Numbered from the stretch's first letter, positions 1-7,774 are shown. The stretch: 12,038 nt of DNA from Flavisolibacter sp. (GCA_025936195.1 JAICTW010000017.1:1-12038); one strand, 5' to 3'. Notes: generated from the letters alone by a model not told the origin. Program-made: numbers and translations.

Positions 1-47
1 ATAAAATCAAATTCAAAGTTCTCCTGAAAAATGGTATCATTTCTACC

Positions 48-1907
48 TTAATGATGTGATTTTATTTTCAGCAAAACCGTAGTGCCTTTGCCGTTTTCAC
101 TTGTGATGTCAGCGCTGCCATTCATTTCACGGGCCCGCTGTTGCATATTTCTAAGACCATTTCCGGCAGAATGATTTTTTGGGTCGAATCCTTTGCCATT
201 ATCTTTTACTTCTAATACCAAGTTTCCATTTTGATAAAAAATAGTAATGACAACTTTGGTACAGTTGCTGTATTTAGCAGCATTATTAATAGCTTCCTTA
301 AAAATGAGGTAAAGATTTTTTCTTTGGTTCAGATCGAGATGCACATTGGAAATATCTTCGAATTGGATGAATTCATATTGAATGTTCATGGGCTCGAGTA
401 TGTCGGCAGCGAATTCCCTCATTTTAAAAATAATTTTTTCAAAGGAATCGTTTACTGGATTGATCGTCCAAACAATATCACTCATGCTTTCGAGCATGTA
501 TCCCGAATTGTCCTGTATTTTTTTCAGGTGCAAATGAATATTTTCTTTTTCTGCTGGATTTTCAAGCACCACCTTGCTTAAAATATTAATGCTGGACAAG
601 GCAGAGCCCATGTCATCATGCAGGTCCCTTGCAATATTGTTCCTGAGCTTTTCAATTTCAACAAGCCTCTTGGAACGTTGAACAATACGATACCTGTTGA
701 TGAATAAAAATCCAATCAGCACAAGTAATGCAACAAACATAATGGCGCCGTAACGGAACGCCTTTTGTTTTTGCAGTGTCAGATAATTTAATTGCTGATC
801 TTTTTTCAATAAGCTGATCTCTTTATCTTTTTTCTCCGTTTCATATTTGGTTTCCAGCTCCGCGGTTTTTTCATTTTGTTCTGTCAGATTCAAACTGTCA
901 AGGAGATTATCTTTTATTTCCAGCCAACGATAGGCTTTCTGCCAGTTGTGTGTGGTTTTATAAAGTTCAGATAACTGACCGGCGGCATCGCCTGAATAAT
1001 TTACAAGGTGCAAACTGTCGTTGATATTATATGCCAGCAATAAATATTTTTCTGCATCCCTGTAATCTTTGGTTTGAATAAACATTTTGCCAACGTTCAT
1101 GGCTTCATACGCCTTGTCGGCATAACTATTATCCGAATCAAAAAGATCATAAGCCTGTTTATAAGATTCCAATGCTTTTTCATAGGAGCCTAAAGCGAAA
1201 TAAGTATCACCAAATCTTTCGTTGAACATTGCTTTTTGATAAGTGGAGTTGTTGTAAGCCTTCGTTAGTGATGCACTTTGCTTAAGCAATTTCAGGCTAC
1301 TGTCTGGCAATGACATGCTGTTATAGTTAATGCTGAGACTTGTAACCACATCCAGGTAATGCATTGTGTCTTTTATGTTCCGGTATAAATTCATGCTTTC
1401 CTCAAAATAGAGAATTGCTTTTTTATAATCACCCTGCTCCCTGTACAGTATGCCCATCTGTTTTTTAATTCCGGCCTCTACGCGAAAATCATTTTTCTCT
1501 TTCGCAAGCGAATCGGCCTTCATCAAATACAATGCACTTTCCGCAAACTGGCTGTTTAAAGAATAAACGTCAGCGAGGTTAACATACATATACGTGGTTT
1601 CAACCGAATCATTCAACTGACGAAAAAGATTTGTACTGGTAAGCAAATCTTTAAAGCAGGAATCATAATTACCGCGGCGAAGCCAGGCCCAGCCTCTTGT
1701 TTTATAGGAAAAAGCTTTGAGCCGTTTGTCTCCTGAATGAAGTGATTGTTGTATGCCTTCGTTACCGATAGCAAATGCAGAATCAGGATTGGTGTTGGCA
1801 AGAGCAAAGCCGGCTTTTACTTTTTCTATTATTGCCGAATCGCCGGGCGACTGTGCACAACAAATTGCTGTTATCAGGATGGCTGCAATAAATAATGTGG
1901 CTCGCAT
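48..1907 (-). CDS. TPR-containing two-component sensor histidine kinase
   Basis: A 619-residue sensor kinase if started at the ATG at 1907; a TTG two codons further upstream is less likely. The N-terminus is a hydrophobic signal sequence (about residues 1-18). It is followed by repeated TPR-like helical pairs to about residue 335, a charged coiled-coil-like stretch (about 340-383), and one membrane segment (about 384-404). The cytoplasmic part has an H-box of the HisKA_3 (LytS/NarL) type, RDLHDDMGS, with the probable phosphoacceptor His430. The ATPase domain shows an N-box (KEAINNAAKYS, near 541), a G1 box DNGKGF (569-574) and a second glycine box GNGLRNM. The TPR region should lie in the periplasm and the kinase in the cytosol. 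A partner response regulator is not in the window and may lie beyond the left edge. It is separated by 99 bases from the paaI-type gene, so membership in that operon is doubtful. The signal sensed is unknown. Confidence 0.9.
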   Translation of the reverse strand: MRATLFIAAILITAICCAQSPGDSAIIEKVKAGFALANTNPDSAFAIGNEGIQQSLHSGDKRLKAFSYKTRGWAWLRRGNYDSCFKDLLTSTNLFRQLNDSVETTYMYVNLADVYSLNSQFAESALYLMKADSLAKEKNDFRVEAGIKKQMGILYREQGDYKKAILYFEESMNLYRNIKDTMHYLDVVTSLSINYNSMSLPDSSLKLLKQSASLTKAYNNSTYQKAMFNERFGDTYFALGSYEKALESYKQAYDLFDSDNSYADKAYEAMNVGKMFIQTKDYRDAEKYLLLAYNINDSLHLVNYSGDAAGQLSELYKTTHNWQKAYRWLEIKDNLLDSLNLTEQNEKTAELETKYETEKKDKEISLLKKDQQLNYLTLQKQKAFRYGAIMFVALLVLIGFLFINRYRIVQRSKRLVEIEKLRNNIARDLHDDMGSALSSINILSKVVLENPAEKENIHLHLKKIQDNSGYMLESMSDIVWTINPVNDSFEKIIFKMREFAADILEPMNIQYEFIQFEDISNVHLDLNQRKNLYLIFKEAINNAAKYSNCTKVVITIFYQNGNLVLEVKDNGKGFDPKNHSAGNGLRNMQQRAREMNGSADITSENGKGTTVLLKIKSHH

Positions 1908-2012
1908 ACGCAAATTAATTTACCATCATGATACGGCTTAAAGAAGGATTAAACAGATAGGATTCGCTTGCTTAAATATACCAAAACAATAAGAGTAATG
2001 AAACAGGTGTAC

Positions 2013-2438
2013 TTACTCTTTTTCTTCGCCAACAAGAATTTTTCCGGTTCTAAAACAAGTGCCTTTGAATAAAGCTACCTGCTCGTTTTTTTGATTGGTA
2101 ATGGTAATTAAGTAAACGCCGGTGCTTCTTCCATTGTGAACTTCTTTAGCTTCAGCAGTTAATTCATCACCAATGTTCACTGCTTTCATAAAACTGATTG
2201 TTACATCTAAAGCAACCGATAAATTATTGCGGTTGTTGCAGGCAAAGGCAAAAGCGCTGTCGGCCAGAGAAAAAGGTATTCCCCCGTGCACAATCCCAAA
2301 GCCATTGACCATTTCCTTGCGGATGCTCATTTTGATTTTACTGTAGCCTTCTCTGATTTCTATTACTTCTATTCCCATCCATTGGCTGAAGGCATCGTGG
2401 TCCATCATGTGTGCAACGACTTCCTGTGCTGTTGACAT
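2013..2438 (-). CDS. paaI: PaaI-type hotdog-fold acyl-CoA thioesterase
   Basis: A 141-residue single-domain thioesterase of normal PaaI length. The motif HGGIPFSLADSAFA (51-64) matches the family signature around the catalytic aspartate, here Asp60 (Asp61 in the E. coli enzyme by family knowledge), with His51-Gly-Gly shaping the active site. PaaI hydrolyses ring-hydroxylated phenylacetyl-CoA and related dead-end CoA esters, releasing trapped CoA when the epoxidase pathway stalls; it acts as a cytosolic tetramer. It is the last gene of the minus-strand paa run and starts five bases after the tandem TAA TAA stop region of the aminotransferase gene, so the two are almost certainly co-transcribed. 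No convincing Shine-Dalgarno sequence precedes it. A related PaaI-like thioesterase with another acyl-CoA substrate cannot be excluded, but the motif and position support the name. Confidence 0.88.
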   Translation of the reverse strand: MSTAQEVVAHMMDHDAFSQWMGIEVIEIREGYSKIKMSIRKEMVNGFGIVHGGIPFSLADSAFAFACNNRNNLSVALDVTISFMKAVNIGDELTAEAKEVHNGRSTGVYLITITNQKNEQVALFKGTCFRTGKILVGEEKE

Positions 2439-2443
2439 ATTTA

Positions 2444-3649
2444 TTAGTCTTCTATTAAGTTGGTTTTTGCTTTAATTTTTTGAATGCTATCAAATAGCTT
2501 ATCCAAATCTTCCTGCGTATTGAATGCGTTTAATGAATAGCGCAAATAAACTTTATTGTCCTGACGCATTACCGGAACTTCAATGGAATATTTATCAAAG
2601 AAATGCTGATGTAATTCTTCGGGCTTCGAAGTTTTGATCTCGGCACTGTACATCTGCAAAGTAAAATCATCGTTTACCGGAGCAATGGGTTTTGCTTTCA
2701 GTAATTGGCAAAGCTCTTCTGCATTGTCCTGTGTCATTTTGCGATAGTATGCTGAAACTTCTTCCCAGTTGTTTTCCACCATGAATTGAATGGCGCGAGG
2801 CACAGTAAGAAAAGCAGAAAAATCTCTTGTACCCTGCATTTGATGGTAATCCAGAAATTGAGAATTGGAAGGGAAGGGCGTATCGTAGCCCCAGCTAACT
2901 ACCAAGGGATCAATCATGGATTGTAATTCTTTGCGCACATACAAAAAAGAACAACCTTTCGGCGCCATCATCCATTTATGGCAAGCGCCGGTGTAAAAAT
3001 CAACATCCATTTTTTGCAGGTCAACAGGTGCTTGTCCCGGCGCATGCGCACCATCCACAAAAACAGGTATGCCTTTTTGTTTGGCAAGAGTGCAAATTTC
3101 TTCTACCGGAAAGCGCAGTGCCGTAGTGCTGGTGATGTGAGAAATAAAAATCAGTTTGGTGCGATCAGTAACTCCGGAAAAAAGTTGTTGTATGAAATCT
3201 TCCTTGCTTTCTATTGGAAAACGAATGGGATGACGTTTGTAAATGGCTCCTGCTTTTTTACAGTAGTAATTCCATGCTTTATCGCAGGCACCGTATTCAA
3301 TATTGGTGGCTAAAACTTCATCACCTTTATTCAGTGGAAAAGATTTGGCAATGATGTTTACAGCATAAGACGGATTCACAACAAAAACGAGATCATCTTC
3401 ATGGGCATTTACATATTGTCCCAATGCTGTTCTTGATTCCCTTAAATATTGAAGACCTGTATCAGTGATGAATTGTACAGCTTCCTGTTCCAGTTCCAAT
3501 TGAAATTGTTGATAGCGCTGAAACACAGGTTTTGAACAGGCGCCGAAAGAGCCGAAGTTGAGATAGGTAATATCAGGCCTGATTAAAAATTGAGAACTAA
3601 GGTTTTCAATACCATTATGACTCGTAAGTTGACCAATTTGATTTTCCAT
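2444..3649 (-). CDS. Class V PLP-dependent aminotransferase (isopenicillin-N-epimerase-like)
   Basis: A 401-residue fold-type I PLP enzyme. FVDGAHAPGQ (197-206) carries Asp199, which should pair with the pyridine nitrogen of PLP, and His202. GACHKWMMAPKG (221-232) contains the Schiff-base lysine Lys225. The motif set and the N-terminal YLNFGSFGA segment resemble the CefD/isopenicillin-N epimerase-like branch of class V, which also includes cysteine-desulfurase-like and C-S lyase enzymes. The exact reaction cannot be read from sequence. The gene lies 58 bases downstream of paaG and 5 bases upstream of paaI, so it probably belongs to the phenylacetate transcript. It is not a standard paa gene; a role in amino-acid metabolism feeding phenylacetate, or in sulfur supply for Fe-S centres, is speculation. 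The ATG at 3649 precedes a plausible N-terminus. Confidence 0.85.
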   Translation of the reverse strand: MENQIGQLTSHNGIENLSSQFLIRPDITYLNFGSFGACSKPVFQRYQQFQLELEQEAVQFITDTGLQYLRESRTALGQYVNAHEDDLVFVVNPSYAVNIIAKSFPLNKGDEVLATNIEYGACDKAWNYYCKKAGAIYKRHPIRFPIESKEDFIQQLFSGVTDRTKLIFISHITSTTALRFPVEEICTLAKQKGIPVFVDGAHAPGQAPVDLQKMDVDFYTGACHKWMMAPKGCSFLYVRKELQSMIDPLVVSWGYDTPFPSNSQFLDYHQMQGTRDFSAFLTVPRAIQFMVENNWEEVSAYYRKMTQDNAEELCQLLKAKPIAPVNDDFTLQMYSAEIKTSKPEELHQHFFDKYSIEVPVMRQDNKVYLRYSLNAFNTQEDLDKLFDSIQKIKAKTNLIED

Positions 3650-3707
3650 AAATAGAAAGTTGTGTTTTTAAATGACTCAATTATATTATTCGTCTCCCAA
3701 TCACAGT

Positions 3708-4481
3708 TTAGTGGCCTTTAAAGTTAGGTTTGCGCTTTTCCAAAAAGGCCTGTACGCCTTCTTTAAAATCCTCTGTATTGCTTGCCTTTTCCTGAAACAA
3801 TTCTTCATCATGTAATTGATCATCATAATTATTGATCATGGAATTGTTTAGAATTTGTTTGGTAAGCGCTAAGCCTTTCGTTGGCATTTGCGATAAAGTA
3901 GTTGCCATGTTCATCGCTTCCTTTTGAAATGCATCATCGGGAAAAACTTTGTAGATCATTCCCATTCGTTCTGCTTCCTCTGCAGAAATTTTTTCACCCA
4001 GCATCATCAATGCCGATGCTTTTTGCCAACCGATCAATCGGGGAAGAATGTAGGTACCGCCACTATCGGGGATCAATCCGATTTTTGAAAATGCCTGTAA
4101 AAAGGATGCGGATTGCGAGGCAAGGACCACATCGCAACACAAAGCAATATTGGCGCCGGCGCCGGCTGCTACACCATTTACAGCAGCAATAACCGGTTTC
4201 TCCAGTTTTCTTATTTGCCGGATGATGGGATTATAATGTGCACTTAAAATAGTTGTAACATTTGGACCGTTTGGATCAATCACTTCTTCCAAATCCTGTC
4301 CGGAAGAAAATGCTTTGCCTGCACCTGTAATGTACACACAACGGACTTCTTTGCTTTTGCATTCCCCCAGTTTTTCCTGCATCTGTAAGGCCATCTCTTT
4401 GTTGAATGCATTGTATTTTTCAGGACGGTTCAATGTAAGGAAAGCAATGGAATCCCTGATCTCAAAAAGTATAGAAGGCAT
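3708..4481 (-). CDS. paaG: Ring-1,2-epoxyphenylacetyl-CoA isomerase (oxepin-forming), PaaG
   Basis: A 257-residue crotonase-fold protein of normal family length. It isomerises the ring-1,2-epoxide made by PaaABCE to oxepin-CoA, and in some organisms also shifts double bonds of later intermediates. FSSGQDL (58-64) and NGVAAGAGANIAL (102-114) form the CoA site and oxyanion hole. FSKIGLIPDSGGT (131-143) contains Asp139, matching the single catalytic aspartate typical of PaaG. The stretch YNPIIRQIRKLEKPVIAAVN (83-102) is also characteristic of PaaG rather than the hydratase PaaF. It lies 38 bases after paaD and before the aminotransferase, on the same strand. An ordinary enoyl-CoA hydratase is the alternative, but the single catalytic carboxylate and the neighbours make PaaG much more likely. 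Confidence 0.92.
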   Translation of the reverse strand: MPSILFEIRDSIAFLTLNRPEKYNAFNKEMALQMQEKLGECKSKEVRCVYITGAGKAFSSGQDLEEVIDPNGPNVTTILSAHYNPIIRQIRKLEKPVIAAVNGVAAGAGANIALCCDVVLASQSASFLQAFSKIGLIPDSGGTYILPRLIGWQKASALMMLGEKISAEEAERMGMIYKVFPDDAFQKEAMNMATTLSQMPTKGLALTKQILNNSMINNYDDQLHDEELFQEKASNTEDFKEGVQAFLEKRKPNFKGH

Positions 4482-4519
4482 GCAATAAGATTTCTGAAAT
4501 CAAATCTAAGCCAATCGGT

Positions 4520-5026
4520 TTAATGGCATTTAAAATGATCGAATGCTTCTTTGCAATCCAAACAACGGTACATGGACTTGCAGGCTGTAGAACCAAACTG
4601 ACTTATTAATTCAGTGTGGTAGGAATCGCATCGCGGACATTGTACCGCTTCCTGTTGAAACATTTCGGCTTTGCAGAATTGTTGTTTTGGATTGGGTGGA
4701 GCAATGCCAAAGGCTTTTAGCTTTTGCTTCCCTTCATTGCTCATCCAATCTGTTGTCCATGCGGGAGAAAGTTGTTGTTGAATGGAAACGTTTCGAAAAC
4801 CTTTTTCAACCAGCTTTAAACGGATGTCCATGTTAATGACATCCATGGCAGGACAACCGGAGTAAGTAGGAGTGATGACAATATCAATTTTGTCATCAGA
4901 AGTTTTTACGGAGCGAATAATGCCTAAATCAATTACAGAAAGAACAGGTACTTCGGGGTCTTTCACTTCTTTGAGGATGTTCCATATTTTTTCTTCCAAA
5001 GAATTTAATATGTTTTCCGTTTTCAT
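4520..5026 (-). CDS. paaD: Phenylacetyl-CoA epoxidase maturation protein PaaD
   Basis: A 168-residue protein with two parts. Residues about 8-105 are a MIP18/DUF59 domain, with the DPEVPVLSVIDLGI motif (23-36) and TYSGCPAMDV (54-63) containing the conserved Cys58. The C-terminal part (about 128-168) is a zinc-ribbon-like tail with CPRC (130-133), Cys149, CLDC (155-158) and the terminal FKCH. This is the standard PaaD architecture. PaaD is required for epoxidase activity and is thought to help Fe-S cluster assembly, probably in PaaE; it is not a stable catalytic subunit. Its ATG overlaps the TGA of the upstream toxin-like reading frame by four bases (5023-5026), an ATGA junction that normally indicates translational coupling. 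In most known clusters PaaD directly follows PaaC, whereas here a toxin-antitoxin pair sits between them. Confidence 0.93.
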   Translation of the reverse strand: MKTENILNSLEEKIWNILKEVKDPEVPVLSVIDLGIIRSVKTSDDKIDIVITPTYSGCPAMDVINMDIRLKLVEKGFRNVSIQQQLSPAWTTDWMSNEGKQKLKAFGIAPPNPKQQFCKAEMFQQEAVQCPRCDSYHTELISQFGSTACKSMYRCLDCKEAFDHFKCH

Positions 5027-5371
5027 AGTCTTCTAATTCTAATCTTATCTTCCTGAATTACTGTAAAGCTATTTGCAAGTTCAGATTCATACTTTGCAAT
5101 AAGATTGGCAACAAGTAAGCAATTTTCGGGAAGGTTCAGCTTTTCTATTCTGATTAAAATTACACCAATTGCCTGTTGGTTTTTCGGATTACCATTTCGC
5201 CGAAATCTTTGTCTTTGGTAATTAAAATGCAATTTTCCTTTACTGCTTTTTGGAGAATGGCTTCATCGGAGGCACCGGACATTTCTTCTGCAGCATAAAT
5301 TATGGTATATGATTTCTGCCTTAGACTTCAACCAAAGGAAAATCCAATCCTTCATCTGTAAAAAAGGTCAT
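5023..5371 (-). pseudogene. DUF5615 PIN-like toxin, disrupted by two frameshifts
   Basis: Starting at the ATG at 5371, the reading frame gives MTFFTDEGLDFPLVEV and then hits TAA at 5321-5323. Adding one T there (GTCTAAGG to GTCTTAAGG) restores a frame that continues through ITKDKDFGEMV. A second missing base in a run of five A (T on the plus strand, 5180-5184) restores the last frame through NQQAIGVILIRIEKLN to the TGA at 5023. With both corrections the product is 116 residues, a typical size for DUF5615/PIN-like toxins. It shows the early acidic TDEG motif (5-8) and the TKDKDFGE acidic motif (52-59) expected for a metal-dependent nuclease active site. Its ATG overlaps the antitoxin stop, and its final stop overlaps the paaD start. 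As written the gene cannot make an intact toxin. Decay and sequencing or assembly error are both possible. Confidence 0.8.
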
Positions 5372-5601
5372 GATGCAGTAGTATAAATCTTTTCATTCTT
5401 CATAATGGCAGAAGCGTATTGCAGGGCCGCCAGCACATCTGTTTCAGTCAGGTTGGGATGAGCCTTTAATACCTGGAAAGTTGTGTATCCTGATGCCAGT
5501 TCCTCTACTATTGATTCCACTGTGATACGTGTTCCTTTTATGATAGGTTTCCCTAACATAATTGAGGAGTTGACTTCAATATGATTCTGAAAGTTTTCCA
5601 T
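5368..5601 (-). CDS. DUF433 family antitoxin
   Basis: A 77-residue protein beginning at the ATG at 5601; the open frame extends further upstream, but that part overlaps paaC in another frame. MLGKPIIKGTRITVESIVEE (15-34) is the hallmark DUF433 motif, followed by a helix-rich segment (SGYTTFQVLKAHPNLTETDV, 37-56) that resembles the helix-turn-helix typical of this family. DUF433 proteins act as antitoxins for DUF5615 PIN-like toxins (VapB45/VapC45-type pairs) and probably repress their own promoters. The gene starts 19 bases after the paaC stop with no obvious promoter or Shine-Dalgarno sequence, so it is probably read from the paa transcript. Its TGA overlaps the toxin ATG by four bases (5368-5371). 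The frame is fully intact, in contrast to the toxin. Confidence 0.85.
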   Translation of the reverse strand: MENFQNHIEVNSSIMLGKPIIKGTRITVESIVEELASGYTTFQVLKAHPNLTETDVLAALQYASAIMKNEKIYTTAS

Positions 5602-5620
5602 GATTAAATTTAGTTTTTTT

Positions 5621-6415
5621 CTACCAAACACTATTAGGATAAGCTCTTTGAAGATATTGCATTTCGGAAAGAAGATAACCGAGATGTTCGGTATGCCTTC
5701 CTTCTTTACCGCCGCTTTGCATCCAGGTTTGCTTCGGAACTTCAATAGCCGCTTCTGCAAAGATGGCCTCCACTTTTTTCATCCATTCCTCTTTTAACAG
5801 AGCAACATCTGTCAGTTCATAGGAAGCGGGGACAAACATTTCACCTGTAAACATCCATTGATCTTTCAATGCTTCATTAATACGGCGATTGCTTTCTTCT
5901 GTTCCGTTTCCTAAACGAATAACCCATTCGCTGCTCCATCGGAGATGATACGTAACTTCTTTAATTGATTTTTCGGCAATGGCAGCTAATTGTTCATCAG
6001 AATTATTTTGTAATTGCGGATAGAAATAAAACTGAAAGGCAGAAAAAAAGAATTGACGTAAAACGGTTTGCGCCCAATCTCCTTTTGGCAATTCAGTGAT
6101 AAGAAGATTGAGATATTGATGTTCGTCTCTTAAAAAAGCAAGGTCATCTTCCTGCAATTCTCTTTTGTATTCCTTCCAAAGACGTGGAATGTATTTGTCC
6201 ACTTGTTTCTTTTCTTCATCATTGAAGTTGTTATAAATCGTTGCAGCGTATTGATAAAAATTCCTGGCCTGCCCAAGAAGGTCAAGCGAAATGTTTGTTA
6301 TCGCAATGTCTTGCTCCAGCACAGGCCCATGTCCCGTCCATTCAGCATTTCGCTGAGCAAGGATCAATGCATTATCGGCTAGATGTAAAGTATAAATGAA
6401 AAGATTTGTGTTCAT
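5621..6415 (-). CDS. paaC: Phenylacetyl-CoA epoxidase structural subunit PaaC
   Basis: A 264-residue ferritin-like helical protein. PaaC pairs with PaaA in the epoxidase heterocomplex and has a structural role, without a working diiron centre of its own by family knowledge. Visible family landmarks are LADNALILAQRNAEWTGHGP near the N-terminus (12-31), DLLGQARNFYQYA (45-57), DEHQYLNLL, YHLRWSSEWVIRLG, and the C-terminal GRHTEHLGYLLSEMQYL. Length is close to the usual PaaC. It follows paaB by 16 bases; a GGAGA sequence directly abuts the ATG, too close to be a normal Shine-Dalgarno. It is followed by the antitoxin gene instead of paaD. Confidence 0.94.
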   Translation of the reverse strand: MNTNLFIYTLHLADNALILAQRNAEWTGHGPVLEQDIAITNISLDLLGQARNFYQYAATIYNNFNDEEKKQVDKYIPRLWKEYKRELQEDDLAFLRDEHQYLNLLITELPKGDWAQTVLRQFFFSAFQFYFYPQLQNNSDEQLAAIAEKSIKEVTYHLRWSSEWVIRLGNGTEESNRRINEALKDQWMFTGEMFVPASYELTDVALLKEEWMKKVEAIFAEAAIEVPKQTWMQSGGKEGRHTEHLGYLLSEMQYLQRAYPNSVW

Positions 6416-6431
6416 TCTCCATTGTTCATTT

Positions 6432-6794
6432 TTACATGTGTTTCACTTCATCAGGCAAATCATAAAACGTTGGATGGCGATACACTTTATCATTTGCCGG
6501 CTCATAAAAGCTTTCCGCTTCATCCGGATTGGATGCATGAATGTATTTGCTTTCAACCACCCAAATGCTTACGCCTTCCTGTCTTCTTGTGTAAACATCT
6601 CTTGCATTTTCAATAGCCATTTGTGCATCGGCAGCATGAAGTGAGCCAACATGTTTATGATCCAAACCCTGTTTGCTACGAATGAAGATTTCCCACAAAG
6701 GCCATTCGTTTTGAGACGCAGTTGAAACACTGCTTCCGGTTGGTGTTTCCTTATCACCGTAATCGCCGTACAAATATTTTTTAAAGAATATCAT
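6432..6794 (-). CDS. paaB: Phenylacetyl-CoA epoxidase subunit PaaB, N-terminally extended
   Basis: A 120-residue protein from the ATG at 6794; an in-frame TTG three codons upstream (6803) is less likely. The core from about residue 30 matches PaaB: WPLWEIFIRSKQGLDHKHVG (31-50), NARDVYTRRQEGVSIWVVES (63-82), NDKVYRHPTFYDLPDEVKHM (101-120). PaaB bridges the PaaAC heterodimers in the epoxidase and is needed for activity, though non-catalytic. The first 29 or so residues, MIFFKKYLYGDYGDKETPTG and a Ser/Thr-rich linker, precede the usual start of the family (around 95 residues in E. coli). No other ATG or GTG lies between this start and the core, so the extension seems real unless translation begins at a rare codon. 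It lies 21 bases after paaA and 16 before paaC. Confidence 0.93.
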   Translation of the reverse strand: MIFFKKYLYGDYGDKETPTGSSVSTASQNEWPLWEIFIRSKQGLDHKHVGSLHAADAQMAIENARDVYTRRQEGVSIWVVESKYIHASNPDEAESFYEPANDKVYRHPTFYDLPDEVKHM

Positions 6795-6815
6795 CTTAAT
6801 CAATTAAATGTTGAA

Positions 6816-7757
6816 TTAAGCGGCTATTTGTTCTTTAGCTCTTGATGCCCTTTTCTCGGCATGTGTTTTTGCAGCTTCTCTCACCCAAGCGCCTTCTTCC
6901 CATGCTTTTCTTCTTGTATCCAAACGTTGTTTGTTGCAAGGGCCATTGCCGCTTACCACATTCCAAAACTCTTCCCAATTGATCTTTCCGAAATCGTAAT
7001 GCTTACGCTCCTCGTTCCATTTTAAATCAGCATCGGGAAGTATCATGCCCAACAACTTCACTTGTTCGGCACACATATCTACAAAACGCTGGCGCAATTC
7101 ATCATTGCCAAAACGTTTGATCTTCCACTTCATGCTTTGCTCACTGTGCATGGATTCGCTGTCGTGCGGACCAAACATCATTATACTTGGCCACCACCAA
7201 CGGTCAATTGCATTTTGCACCATCGCTTTTTGTTCTTGCGTTCCTTTGCTCAATACCAACAAAGCTTCAAAGCCTTGCCGCTGATGGAAGCTTTCTTCTT
7301 TACAAATGCGTATCATGGCACGGCTGTAAGGTCCGTAGGATGCACGGCACAAGGGAACCTGATTCATAATGGCGGCTCCATCCACCAGCCAGCCAATGGC
7401 GCCCATATCGGCCCACGTTAATGTAGGATAATTAAAGATGGAAGAATATTTTGCTTTGCCGCTGTGCAGTTGTTCAATCATTTCATTGCGACTGATGCCA
7501 AGCGTTTCTGCAGCGCTGTATAAATACAAGCCATGTCCGGCCTCGTCCTGCACTTTGGCAATTAAAATTTGTTTGCGTTTGAGCGAAGGTGCACGACTGA
7601 TCCAATTTCCTTCGGGAAGCATTCCCACAATTTCGCTATGTGCATGTTGCGAAATTTGCCTGATGAGTGTTTGACGGTATTTTTCAGGCATCCAGTCCTT
7701 AGGTTCGATGCGGACCTCGTTATCAACTTTATTCTGGAATATTTTTTCTTGTTCCAT
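6816..7757 (-). CDS. paaA: Phenylacetyl-CoA epoxidase catalytic subunit PaaA
   Basis: A 313-residue diiron monooxygenase subunit that binds phenylacetyl-CoA and inserts one oxygen atom to form the ring-1,2-epoxide, using electrons from PaaE. All iron ligands of the family are present at the numbering known for the E. coli protein: Glu42 (SEIVG), Glu72 and His75 (DEAGH), Asp126 (WLVDGA), Glu155 and His158 (KEESFH). Other family landmarks are [16 protein letters not shown] and the C-terminal [14 protein letters not shown]. Length is normal. It begins the operon paaA-paaB-paaC onward and has its own likely promoter in the 146-base gap after paaE (TAAATTTG, minus strand, 7775-7782). No Shine-Dalgarno sequence is visible. 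Confidence 0.96.
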   Translation of the reverse strand: MEQEKIFQNKVDNEVRIEPKDWMPEKYRQTLIRQISQHAHSEIVGMLPEGNWISRAPSLKRKQILIAKVQDEAGHGLYLYSAAETLGISRNEMIEQLHSGKAKYSSIFNYPTLTWADMGAIGWLVDGAAIMNQVPLCRASYGPYSRAMIRICKEESFHQRQGFEALLVLSKGTQEQKAMVQNAIDRWWWPSIMMFGPHDSESMHSEQSMKWKIKRFGNDELRQRFVDMCAEQVKLLGMILPDADLKWNEERKHYDFGKINWEEFWNVVSGNGPCNKQRLDTRRKAWEEGAWVREAAKTHAEKRASRAKEQIAA

Positions 7758-7759
7758 AG

Positions 7760-7768
7760 TGCAATCGT
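7760..7768 (-). promoter_or_regulatory. Shared 9-base leader element ahead of paaA
   Basis: The minus strand reads ACGATTGCA two bases upstream of the paaA ATG. The same nine bases occur two bases upstream of the paaE ATG (8986-8994). If the nearby -7 box is real, the element lies within a very short 5' leader, where it could affect early transcription, translation initiation or regulator binding. The identity is seen directly; any function is inferred. Confidence 0.4.
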
Positions 7769-7774
7769 TGTTTA

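Noticed and set aside
1..47. Start of another minus-strand gene after the sensor kinase
   Set aside because: An ATG near the edge reads only about a dozen residues, MIPFFRRTLNLIL, with no response-regulator signature, too little to call.
2445..5035. Ten-base match TAGAAGACTA (minus strand) before both paaI and paaD (2445-2454 and 5026-5035)
   Set aside because: The copies are partly coding, at different distances from the start codons, and a purine-rich ten-mer can match by chance.
5023..5232. Small separate gene of 69 codons upstream of paaD
   Set aside because: It starts at TTG, and its sequence from NQQAIGVILI onward is the C-terminal part of the frameshifted DUF5615 toxin.
5602..5760. 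N-terminal extension of the DUF433 antitoxin
   Set aside because: It lies inside the 3' end of paaC in another frame and has no family similarity; the ATG at 5601 fits the family.
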